NCBI GenBank assembly: GCA_012728505.1
Contig: JAAYEY010000243.1
Location: 1-9,188 of the forward strand
Direction of reading: 5' to 3'
Source: Synergistaceae bacterium
GTDB taxonomy: Bacteria; Synergistota; Synergistia; Synergistales; Synergistaceae
Length of the DNA: 9,188 nt
The notes under the pieces are model-generated. The model had not been told where the DNA came from. It was given only the letters and a program-made list of their open reading frames with translations, and did no database searches. The position numbers and the translations under genes are program-made. This document shows, piece by piece, positions 1-5,950 of this stretch; position 1 is the stretch's first letter; every line of letters starts with the position of its first letter.

Positions 1-149
1 CTCCCACTTGCATACTGGCATGGCAGGACAACAAGACGTATCTTCGCAGGAAATTGGGCCGATTCCAATTCCTTAACTACCGGCATTACCCACCCAGAGA
101 CCTCTCCGGGAGAATTTGTCAGAATAAAAAGTTCATCCATTTCTTTCAA
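1..149 (-). CDS. LpxB-like (lipid-A-disaccharide synthase-related) protein, N-terminal fragment
   Basis: This is a minus-strand reading frame that runs off the left edge, so only about 49 codons are visible. The conceptual N-terminus reads (M)KEMDELFILTNSPGEVSGW and continues into a VMPVVKELE helix and a later VLPCQYASG stretch. A short beta strand followed by a (N)SPGE(V/L)SGW loop and then a helix is what I recall for the first Rossmann unit of LpxB-related GT-B glycosyltransferases. In LpxB the equivalent loop is AGExSGD. The frame is closed upstream by TGA at 170-168. Start candidates are GTG 155, TTG 149 and ATG 140. A GGAAAG-type ribosome site at about 162-157 has workable spacing only to TTG 149, which I chose; ATG 140 would be about 19 nt away. 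The gene is divergent from remB/gyrB. If correct, it would act in lipid-A-type or other envelope glycolipid synthesis. The family call rests on a short fragment. Confidence 0.6.
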   Translation of the reverse strand, partial: MKEMDELFILTNSPGEVSGWVMPVVKELESAQFPAKIRLVVLPCQYASG

Positions 150-199
150 TACCACTCTTTCCTTTTTTCAATGTCGAAAAGGAACATTGAGCAATGAGA

Positions 200-208
200 T
201 GGTATAAT
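200..208 (+). promoter_or_regulatory. Extended -10 promoter for the remB-gyrB pair
   Basis: The sequence TGGTATAAT is a consensus -10 hexamer (203-208) preceded by the TGn extension. No good -35 is present at 16-18 bp (GGAACA at 181-186 is the nearest), which is common for extended -10 promoters. The predicted transcript start is near 215, giving a leader of about 29 nt before the TTG start at 244. No other promoter-like site was seen between here and gyrB. Confidence 0.6.
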
Positions 209-212
209 TATA
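207..212 (-). promoter_or_regulatory. Minus-strand -10 element for the divergent LpxB-like gene
   Basis: Reading the minus strand, 212-207 is TATAAT. It overlaps the plus-strand -10 because 203-212 is the perfect palindrome TATAATTATA. A start near 200 on the minus strand would leave a leader of about 50 nt before the LpxB-like start. No recognisable -35 or TGn extension is seen on this strand, so it is probably the weaker direction. Confidence 0.4.
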
Positions 213-231
213 AGGTTAAAAATTACAGATT

Positions 232-236
232 GGGGA
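232..236 (+). promoter_or_regulatory. Ribosome binding site GGGGA that fixes the TTG start of the RemB-like gene
   Basis: GGGGA lies 7 nt before TTG 244. The codon immediately before TTG is the in-frame stop TAA (241-243), and no ATG or GTG occurs further along this reading frame. TTG 244 is therefore the only plausible start. Confidence 0.6.
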
Positions 237-243
237 CAGGTAA

Positions 244-453
244 TTGTTTATTCCTCTTGAAGGCGAAAATATCATATGTCTTTGTAACACTATAGCCATC
301 TATAAGACAGACATCGGAACAGATATACTCAAAGGAGACGGATCTATCATAAAAACCGGATTCACTCCAACTACGCTAAAAAAACGACAGCTTGATTTCC
401 TAAAAAAACAAACAATCGTAATTAATGGAAGGAGTTCATCTATAAATGGATAA
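244..453 (+). CDS. remB: Small RemB-like (DUF370 family) protein upstream of gyrB
   Basis: This is a 69-residue protein starting at TTG. Its N-terminus MFIPLEGENIICLCNTIAIY matches the pattern of DUF370/RemB proteins: a short beta strand beginning M(Y/F)I.L, then a hydrophobic strand and an IAI(I/Y/F) strand. Residues 40-48 (FTPTTLKKR) match the family's hallmark S/T-x-x-TLKKR signature. It is shorter than my recollection of Bacillus RemB (about 80 residues), mainly in the middle. The basic tail, about residues 49-69, shows no motif. RemA/RemB proteins are known as regulators of extracellular-matrix genes in Bacillus, and RemA binds DNA; the role of RemB is less clear. Genomic position supports the call, because remB typically lies just upstream of gyrB. 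Here it overlaps gyrB by 8 nt (446-453), implying co-transcription and translational coupling. recF, often its upstream neighbour, is not present here. No signal peptide or membrane segment is seen. Confidence 0.68.
   Translation: MFIPLEGENIICLCNTIAIYKTDIGTDILKGDGSIIKTGFTPTTLKKRQLDFLKKQTIVINGRSSSING
427..434 (+). promoter_or_regulatory. gyrB ribosome binding site GGAAGGAG inside the RemB-like gene
   Basis: A strong purine-rich site lies 11 nt before ATG 446 and about 20 nt before the next in-frame ATG (455), so it favours 446 as the gyrB start. It lies within the last codons of the upstream small gene, as expected for coupled translation. Confidence 0.65.
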
Positions 454-2383
454 TATGTGCATTCCCCACAACTCCGGACTAAATAAGGAGTCTGAATACT
501 CAGCAAAGGATATACATGTACTTGAAGGCCTCGAAGCAGTAAGAAAAAGGCCTGGGATGTACATCGGGGACCAAGGATCCCGTGGACTACACCACATCGT
601 ATACGAGGTGGTTGACAACTCAATCGACGAATCCCTAGCCGGCTTCTGTGACACAATAAACGTTACGATAAACGACGATGACAGCGTAACAGTAGTCGAC
701 AATGGGCGCGGTATCCCAACAGAAGAACATGAATCAGGAATTTCTGCCGCCGAAGTAGTAATGACCCTCCTGCATGCCGGAGGCAAGTTCGACAAAAGCG
801 CGTATCAGGTATCGGGAGGTCTCCATGGAGTAGGAGTATCTGTTGTCAACGCCCTTTCAGAATGGCTTAAACTAACCATATGGAGAGATGGTAAAGAATA
901 CAATCAACTTTATAGACGAGGAGTACCCGAATCGCCTCTTTGCGTAACAGGTGATACTGACATGAGAGGCACAAGAGTACAGTTCATGCCGGACGATGAA
1001 ATATTTGGGGACACCAAATTACAGGCCGACGTACTTAAATCAAGGCTACGCGAACTCGCCTTCCTCAATTCGCATATTACGATCAACTTTGCCGACAAAA
1101 GACCGGAGAAACCGCAAGAACGTACTTACAACTATCCGGGAGGCATAGCCGCCTTCGTAGGTTATCTGAACAAAGGCAAAGAAGTCCTTTTCAAGGAACC
1201 TATTGTAATACTAGGGGAAAGAGATAAAACAGAGATAGAAGTGGCTATCCAATACAACGACTCTTACATGGAGAGGCTTTATGGCTTCGTCAACTTGATA
1301 AACACTATCGAGGGCGGGACTCATGTAGCCGGTTTCAGGACAGCCCTTACTAGAGCCATAAACGATGAGGCAAGAAAACAAAAGATCCTTAAGGACAAGG
1401 ATTCCAACCTTACGGGAGATGATCTCAAAGAGGGCCTTACCGCTGTTATATCGGTAAAAGTAATGGAACCTCAATTTGAAGGTCAAACAAAGACAAAGCT
1501 TGGTAACAGTGATGTAAAAGGCATAGTTGACTCTCTTTTATACGAAGGCCTAAAGGAAGCCCTTGATGAAAGACCTGAGATACTTAAGCCGATAGTTGAG
1601 AGCGCTCTCAGAGCAAGACAGGCGAGAGAGGCTGCTAAGAAAGCAAGAGATCTTGTCCGCAGAAAATCCGTGATGAACGGCCTTACTCTGCCCGGCAAGC
1701 TCTCAGACTGCTCAAACAGAAATCCGGCTGACTGCGAAATATACATAGTTGAAGGAGACAGCGCAGGAGGAAGCGCCAAACAGGGGAGAAACCGTGAATT
1801 CCAGGCTATCCTCCCACTGAGAGGAAAAATCCTCAATGTTGAAAAGGCCCGCCTAGAAAAGATATTGGGGAGCGAGACTATCAGGAACATAATACTCGCA
1901 CTGGGAGCCGGAGTCGGAGACGATTTCAACGAAGATAAACTTCGCTACCACAAAATATTTATAATGGCTGATGCCGATGTTGACGGCGCTCATATCCGCA
2001 CCCTTTTGCTCACTTTCTTCTTTAGATATATGCCGCAGGTACTCGAAAAAGGCTGTCTCTACGTTGCCCAACCTCCTCTTTACAGGGTTCAAATGGGCAA
2101 AGAAGTCACCTACTGCTTCGCCGAAAAAGAATTGAAAGAGTTGCAGGCAAGCAACCAAGGTAAAAAAATTGACATACAGCGCTATAAGGGGCTAGGTGAA
2201 ATGAACGCAGACCAACTTTGGGATACCACTATGAATCCCGAGAACAGGATTATTAACAGAGTAGAAGTCCAGGATGCGGTAGAAGCCGATGAACTCTTCG
2301 GAATTCTTATGGGTGACAACGTAGAACCTCGCAGGAAATTTATAGAAGAATTCGGTCACGAAGTCCGAAACCTCGACATATAA
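446..2383 (+). CDS. gyrB: DNA gyrase subunit B
   Basis: This is the ATPase/TOPRIM subunit of DNA gyrase, which with GyrA introduces negative supercoils using ATP. It has 645 residues, the short form that lacks the large C-terminal insertion of Escherichia coli GyrB. The GHKL ATPase domain carries the catalytic E54 and N58 (in YEVVDNSIDE), the DNGRGIP loop (D85 to P91) and the GGLHGVGVSVVNAL lid at about 124-137. The QTKTKLGN switch lysine is K349. The TOPRIM domain has EGDSAGGSA (E436 onward) and the metal-binding DADVDG aspartates D509, D511 and D513. The C-terminal QRYKGLGEMN and RKFIEEFGHEVRNLDI segments are typical of GyrB, and LPLRGKILNVEKA favours GyrB over ParE. The N-terminus is about 12 residues longer than in E. 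coli. The gene overlaps the RemB-like gene and is followed by an intrinsic terminator. All key residues are intact. Confidence 0.98.
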   Translation: MDNMCIPHNSGLNKESEYSAKDIHVLEGLEAVRKRPGMYIGDQGSRGLHHIVYEVVDNSIDESLAGFCDTINVTINDDDSVTVVDNGRGIPTEEHESGISAAEVVMTLLHAGGKFDKSAYQVSGGLHGVGVSVVNALSEWLKLTIWRDGKEYNQLYRRGVPESPLCVTGDTDMRGTRVQFMPDDEIFGDTKLQADVLKSRLRELAFLNSHITINFADKRPEKPQERTYNYPGGIAAFVGYLNKGKEVLFKEPIVILGERDKTEIEVAIQYNDSYMERLYGFVNLINTIEGGTHVAGFRTALTRAINDEARKQKILKDKDSNLTGDDLKEGLTAVISVKVMEPQFEGQTKTKLGNSDVKGIVDSLLYEGLKEALDERPEILKPIVESALRARQAREAAKKARDLVRRKSVMNGLTLPGKLSDCSNRNPADCEIYIVEGDSAGGSAKQGRNREFQAILPLRGKILNVEKARLEKILGSETIRNIILALGAGVGDDFNEDKLRYHKIFIMADADVDGAHIRTLLLTFFFRYMPQVLEKGCLYVAQPPLYRVQMGKEVTYCFAEKELKELQASNQGKKIDIQRYKGLGEMNADQLWDTTMNPENRIINRVEVQDAVEADELFGILMGDNVEPRRKFIEEFGHEVRNLDI

Positions 2384-2429
2384 AAACACTGGACATATAC
2401 CGCAGCTTTAGAGACATAAACAAAAAAAC

Positions 2430-2467
2430 AGAGGGCGCAGGAAAATTATTTCCGCGCCCTCTTTATT
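2430..2467 (+). terminator. Intrinsic terminator after gyrB
   Basis: A 9-bp perfect stem AGAGGGCGC (2430-2438) pairs with GCGCCCTCT (2454-2462). After one bulged A it extends by GGAAA (2440-2444) with TTTCC (2449-2453), closing a 4-nt ATTA loop. The run CTTTATT follows on the right. An A-rich tract (2422-2428) precedes the stem, so on the minus strand the hairpin would also be followed by a T-run. It begins 47 nt after the gyrB stop and separates the gyrB unit from the efflux operon. Confidence 0.9.
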
Positions 2468-2577
2468 AAGCATAAAACAAGATACCAAAAAGACTGAATT
2501 GTAATAGAATCTACTTGTGTTTTTTTCTAAGTAACATAAAAAAATCACATTTCTGGGTTATAGTATCAATATTATGC

Positions 2578-2595
2578 CAAATATAAACTTATCAT
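2578..2595 (+). repeat. 18-bp perfect direct repeat, copy 1
   Basis: CAAATATAAACTTATCAT is identical to the copy at 2807-2824; the flanking bases differ on both sides. The two copies bracket 211 bases that contain the palindromic element and the pump promoter. It could be a duplicated target or recombination scar, or a repeated protein-binding site. Confidence 0.85.
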
Positions 2596-2608
2596 TTCCA
2601 CCGTCTTT

Positions 2609-2691
2609 CCCGCATGATTTTGAGCCGAAAGCAGTGACTTAAAGATTTAAAGTCACTGGATCTCCGATCTCAGAACGCATTCGAGTGCGGG
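2609..2691. repeat. Nested palindromic intergenic repeat element (MITE/REP-like)
   Basis: Three nested arm pairs are visible. CCCGCA (2609-2614) pairs with TGCGGG (2686-2691). TTTTGAG (2618-2624) pairs with CTCAGAA (2669-2675) with one wobble. The perfect 9-bp pair CAGTGACTT (2632-2640) and AAGTCACTG (2650-2658) encloses a 9-nt loop. The wording resembles the dispersed palindromic repeats I recall from many genomes, built from CATTCCCGC, CAGTGACTT, AAGTCACTGGAT and GCGGG blocks. This copy looks degenerate in its outer arms. No T-run follows the central hairpin, so it does not look like an intrinsic terminator. As RNA or cruciform DNA it would form one long interrupted hairpin. Confidence 0.6.
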
Positions 2692-2710
2692 CACTATAGT
2701 AATTTTATAT

Positions 2711-2742
2711 GTTTACCTTACGGTAAACGGTATACTTATAAT
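2711..2742 (+). promoter_or_regulatory. Probable promoter with overlapping operator for the efflux operon
   Basis: A consensus -10 TATAAT sits at 2737-2742. The best -35 candidate is TTTACC (2712-2717), 19 bp upstream, a long spacer of the kind used by MerR-family activated promoters. The spacer region holds the perfect inverted repeat GTTTACC (2711-2717), TTAC, GGTAAAC (2722-2728), immediately followed by a third half-site GGTATAC (2729-2735) that differs at one position. The overlap with the promoter suggests control by a dimeric regulator (TetR, MarR or MerR type). No regulator gene is in the window. The predicted start near 2749 gives a leader of about 93 nt. Confidence 0.5.
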
Positions 2743-2806
2743 CAGAGCCATGCGAAGAAGAACAAAAGGAACTTAAAATTCACTGTTAACAATATGTGAG
2801 AGCGTT

Positions 2807-2824
2807 CAAATATAAACTTATCAT
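2807..2824 (+). repeat. 18-bp perfect direct repeat, copy 2
   Basis: This is the second copy of CAAATATAAACTTATCAT. It ends directly against the AAGGA ribosome-binding sequence (2825-2829) of the RND gene, so it lies in the predicted 5' leader of the efflux mRNA. Confidence 0.85.
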
Positions 2825-2841
2825 AAGGATGAATTAATTAT

Positions 2842-5800
2842 ATGAAAATAATCGAAATATCTCTGCGAAGACCGGTCACCGTACTTATCTGCACAATAGC
2901 TCTCATCGTGTTCGGAACATATTCATACATGAATATGGGCGTAGAAAGAATGCCTAACGTCGAATTCCCTATAGTTGTAGTAAGAACCATAATGGAGGGT
3001 GCCAGTCCGGCAATAATCGACAACGACGTGACTGACGTGCTCGAAGCAAGAATTAACACTATCGAGGGCATCAAAAATATGAGTTCAAGCAGCTACGAGG
3101 GACGTTCCATCATCGTGATCGAGTTCGACCTCGACAGAAATATTGACAACGCAGCGGCCGATGTACGCGGAAAGGTCAGCATGGCTGCGGGGCGTCTGCC
3201 TGACGACGCAGATACTCCTCAAGTAGACAAATACGATCCTGCTGACAGACCAATAATGAACGTGGCCGTCAAAAACGACGGCAGGACGGACATGAAAACC
3301 CTTGCACGCTACGTCGACAAGATTGTAACCGAACGGCTCCAAACAGTAAAAGGTGTTGGAGGAGTTCAGCTTGCCGGTTTTCGCGACAGGGAAATAAGGA
3401 TATGGATAAATACTGACAGCCTTGAAGCATACAAACTCACAGCAAAAGACATAAAATCGGCCATCTACAGCAAACACGTAGAGCTTCCTGCCGGAAGAAT
3501 AGAGACAGCGACAAAAGAGTACGGAATAAGACTCGAAGGTGAATACTTGTCAGTCGCTGAGCTTGAATACCTTCCAATAGCAGCACGAAACGGTGCGGTC
3601 ATCAGGCTGCGAGATGTCGCTAGGATAGAGGATGGCCTTCAGGACAAAAGAAGCGGAGCAATATATGAAGGCAAACCCACCATAATGGTACAGATACGAA
3701 AACAAAAAGGCGGCAATGAAGTCGCACTTTCACGAATGGTCAACGAAAGGATAAAGGAACTGAACGAAACAGCTCCTCCCGGAACAAGCCTAGTTGTAAT
3801 GCAGGATAACGCCAAATTCATAATGCGTTCAATGAATGGGGTCTTCTGGGACATCGTGGCTTCAATTTTCCTTACATCTATAATCATGTTCATCTTCTTG
3901 AAAACGATCAGGGCAACGATAGTCGCCGTTATTACAATACCCGTCTGCCTTCTCGGTAGCCTCTCCGTACTCTACTGGATGGGCATCTCAATAAACAACA
4001 TGTCAATGATGGGGCTCTCTTTGGCCGTCGGGATGGTTGTTGACGCCACTACAGTAGTCATGGAAAACATAACCAGGCACCGTGATATGGGCAAAACTCC
4101 CTACAGGGCCGCGCAGGACGGAGGCGGAGAGGTCGCCTTTGCTGTACTTGCAGGCGCAGCTACAACTCTTGCTGTCTTTGTTCCGGTCGCTTTTATGGGC
4201 GGTATAATGGGGCGTTTCTTCAATTCTTTTGGAATAACTGTTGCTACTACGATAACAATATCTTTAATTATTTCACTTACCCTCACCCCATTCCTATGTT
4301 CCAGAATCCTGGGGAAGAGAATTGACGGACCACTCCAGAAAAAACTGGAAAGACCTTTCGTCTGGTTGGAAAATAAATACGGTACCCTGCTTAACTATGC
4401 AGTCTACCACCGAAAAATCGTAATGATCACTGCGCTCGCTCTCTTCCTTCTGGGCATCGGATTTGCATCTATTCTGGGAACAGAATTTTTCCCGAGCGAA
4501 GATCAAGGTCGCCTGAGGGTACAGATTGAGCTCCACGCAGATTCGTCGCTCGAGATAACAGAAAGTGTAGTTCGCGACATGGTGGATATCATACAAGCCG
4601 ACAAGAGGGTCGCTTACACATACGGCATATTAGGAAGCGGCGGTGGCGAAGAAGTCTACAAAGCCACAATCAACATTGAACTTATAGACAGAGGCAGCCG
4701 ACCAGCCGCCAGCACAATGATGAAGCAGCTGAGGGGCAAGCTTTCTGTGTTCCGCGATGTCGACATCAAAATGGGCTCATGGGGAGGCTCAGACATCACA
4801 CTTGTTCTCCAGGGACCTACCAGTGAAGCTCTAGCAGAAATAGGCGAATTGATGAAAAGGGACTTATTAAAGAATGCCAGAGGCCTAGTCGATATAACTA
4901 CAGACCTTCAGATGAATAAACCCAGAATAAATCTGGCCCTTAACCGTGCCCTGGCTGATGACATGAACATAAACGTAAGGGATCTATCTGACGAACTCCT
5001 GACATGGTTCGGCGGAAACAAGGCGGGCTCATTCAACCAGGATGGATACAGGTACGACATCAGACTGAGGGCAGAGGACAGCGGGAGAGACGACCCTGAA
5101 AAATTAAAGAACATTCTTGTAAGGACAAAGGATGGACAGATTATAAGAGCAGAGGGACTTGTAACAAGTTCCATGGGAATGTCTCCCAACGTCATAAAGA
5201 GATACAACAGACAGAGATCACTACAGATCGGCGCAAACGTAGAAGGTATTTCACCCGGTGAAGGAATAATGATAATGGAAGAGGTCTTCAATAAATATGC
5301 TTCTAATGATGGCTTATTCAGCATTACCCCGGCGGGAGATTCCGAGGATATGAAGGAGAGCTTCTACTACATGTCCATTGCCCTGATTTTTGCAATAATC
5401 CTTGTATACATGGTAATGGCTATTCAGTTTGAGTCTTTCATCCATCCGTTCACCGTAATGTTCTCACTACCCCTAATGACGGCTGGTTCCTTTGGACTGC
5501 TTGCATTAGCAGGACTTAGGGTAAGCGTCATGAGCTTTATGGGAATAATCCTTCTGGTGGGAGTCGTGGTCAACAATGCAATCCTGCTAGTCGACTTTAT
5601 CAATCAGCTCAGGGCTAAGGGCAGGGGGAAAGTGGAAGCTGTTTTGGAAGCTGGTCCTTTGCGACTCAGAGCAATACTTATGACAACACTCTCTACTATG
5701 TTCGGTTCCCTTCCCATAGCACTCGCTCTTAGCGAAGGAGGAGAGACCCGGCAGCCAATGTCCGTCGCAGTTATCGGAGGACTCTTTACTTCTACCATGC

Positions 5801-5946
5801 TGACGCTTATTGTTATTCCTGTCGTATACCTGCTGCTCGACGATCTTAAAGATAAAACCAAATCAGGTATAAACAGATACCGTGCATACCGACGCTTAAA
5901 TAGATCGGTGCAGTCTAAAGCCTTAACTCCAAATAGGGGGGCGTAA
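2842..5946 (+). CDS. RND-family efflux transporter permease (AcrB/HAE1-like)
   Basis: This is the inner-membrane, proton-driven pump of a tripartite efflux complex, expected to export amphiphilic drugs, dyes, bile-acid-like compounds or detergents. Its 1034 residues match the usual 1030-1050. The layout is the standard duplicated one: TM1 at about 10-29, a first periplasmic porter loop to about 330, TM2-6 to about 500, TM7 at about 526-547, the FFPSEDQG motif at 549-556, a second porter loop, then TM8-12 from about 844. TM4 reads GMVVDATTVVMEN with D401 at the AcrB D407 position but Ala402 in place of D408. In TM10, N911 occupies the K940 position (VVNNAILLVDF), while R941 and T948 match R971 and T978. 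A single Asp with NN is known from SwrC-like relatives. The AAGGA site is 12 nt before ATG 2842. The outer-membrane factor gene follows after 4 nt. Substrate cannot be read from sequence. Confidence 0.95.
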   Translation: MKIIEISLRRPVTVLICTIALIVFGTYSYMNMGVERMPNVEFPIVVVRTIMEGASPAIIDNDVTDVLEARINTIEGIKNMSSSSYEGRSIIVIEFDLDRNIDNAAADVRGKVSMAAGRLPDDADTPQVDKYDPADRPIMNVAVKNDGRTDMKTLARYVDKIVTERLQTVKGVGGVQLAGFRDREIRIWINTDSLEAYKLTAKDIKSAIYSKHVELPAGRIETATKEYGIRLEGEYLSVAELEYLPIAARNGAVIRLRDVARIEDGLQDKRSGAIYEGKPTIMVQIRKQKGGNEVALSRMVNERIKELNETAPPGTSLVVMQDNAKFIMRSMNGVFWDIVASIFLTSIIMFIFLKTIRATIVAVITIPVCLLGSLSVLYWMGISINNMSMMGLSLAVGMVVDATTVVMENITRHRDMGKTPYRAAQDGGGEVAFAVLAGAATTLAVFVPVAFMGGIMGRFFNSFGITVATTITISLIISLTLTPFLCSRILGKRIDGPLQKKLERPFVWLENKYGTLLNYAVYHRKIVMITALALFLLGIGFASILGTEFFPSEDQGRLRVQIELHADSSLEITESVVRDMVDIIQADKRVAYTYGILGSGGGEEVYKATINIELIDRGSRPAASTMMKQLRGKLSVFRDVDIKMGSWGGSDITLVLQGPTSEALAEIGELMKRDLLKNARGLVDITTDLQMNKPRINLALNRALADDMNINVRDLSDELLTWFGGNKAGSFNQDGYRYDIRLRAEDSGRDDPEKLKNILVRTKDGQIIRAEGLVTSSMGMSPNVIKRYNRQRSLQIGANVEGISPGEGIMIMEEVFNKYASNDGLFSITPAGDSEDMKESFYYMSIALIFAIILVYMVMAIQFESFIHPFTVMFSLPLMTAGSFGLLALAGLRVSVMSFMGIILLVGVVVNNAILLVDFINQLRAKGRGKVEAVLEAGPLRLRAILMTTLSTMFGSLPIALALSEGGETRQPMSVAVIGGLFTSTMLTLIVIPVVYLLLDDLKDKTKSGINRYRAYRRLNRSVQSKALTPNRGA

Positions 5947-5950
5947 CAAA

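Larger units (their letters stand above)
2468..2841. other. Non-coding intergenic region upstream of the efflux operon
   Basis: This AT-rich stretch contains no convincing protein gene on either strand. Its left part (2468-2577) holds a T7 run (2520-2526) and an A7 run (2538-2544) that could form a weak hairpin, plus isolated -10-like hexamers (TATAGT at 2559-2564) without a partner -35. The middle and right parts hold the 18-bp direct repeats, the nested palindromic element and the promoter/operator, listed separately. A small palindrome TGTTAACA lies at 2784-2791. Confidence 0.7.

Noticed and set aside
1483..1929. Long minus-strand open frame inside gyrB; similar antisense frames occur within the RND gene.
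   Set aside because: Their translations show no family features and lie opposite strongly conserved coding sequence, so they are shadows of codon use in the real genes.
2516..2549. Inverted T7/A7 runs flanked by TGTG and CACA, a possible hairpin or second terminator.
   Set aside because: The stem is almost purely A-T with a bulge and an 11-nt loop, with no following T-run, so it is better explained as AT-rich intergenic DNA, perhaps curved.
2559..2574. -10-like hexamers TATAGT and TATTAT upstream of the first direct repeat.
   Set aside because: No matching -35 at 16-18 bp and no TGn extension. Such hexamers are expected by chance in AT-rich DNA. They matter only if the 211-bp segment is a later insertion.
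2632..2658. The CAGTGACTT/AAGTCACTG hairpin as a terminator or riboswitch.
   Set aside because: No T-run follows, no known riboswitch core is recognisable, and it lies upstream of the predicted pump promoter. It fits better as the centre of a repeat element.
2750..2776. Eight-codon frame MRRRTKGT starting about 8 nt after the predicted -10, a possible Arg-rich leader peptide or leaderless ORF.
   Set aside because: It has no ribosome site, is too short to judge, and its start position relative to the transcript start is only a prediction. It does not overlap a terminator-like hairpin as an attenuator would.
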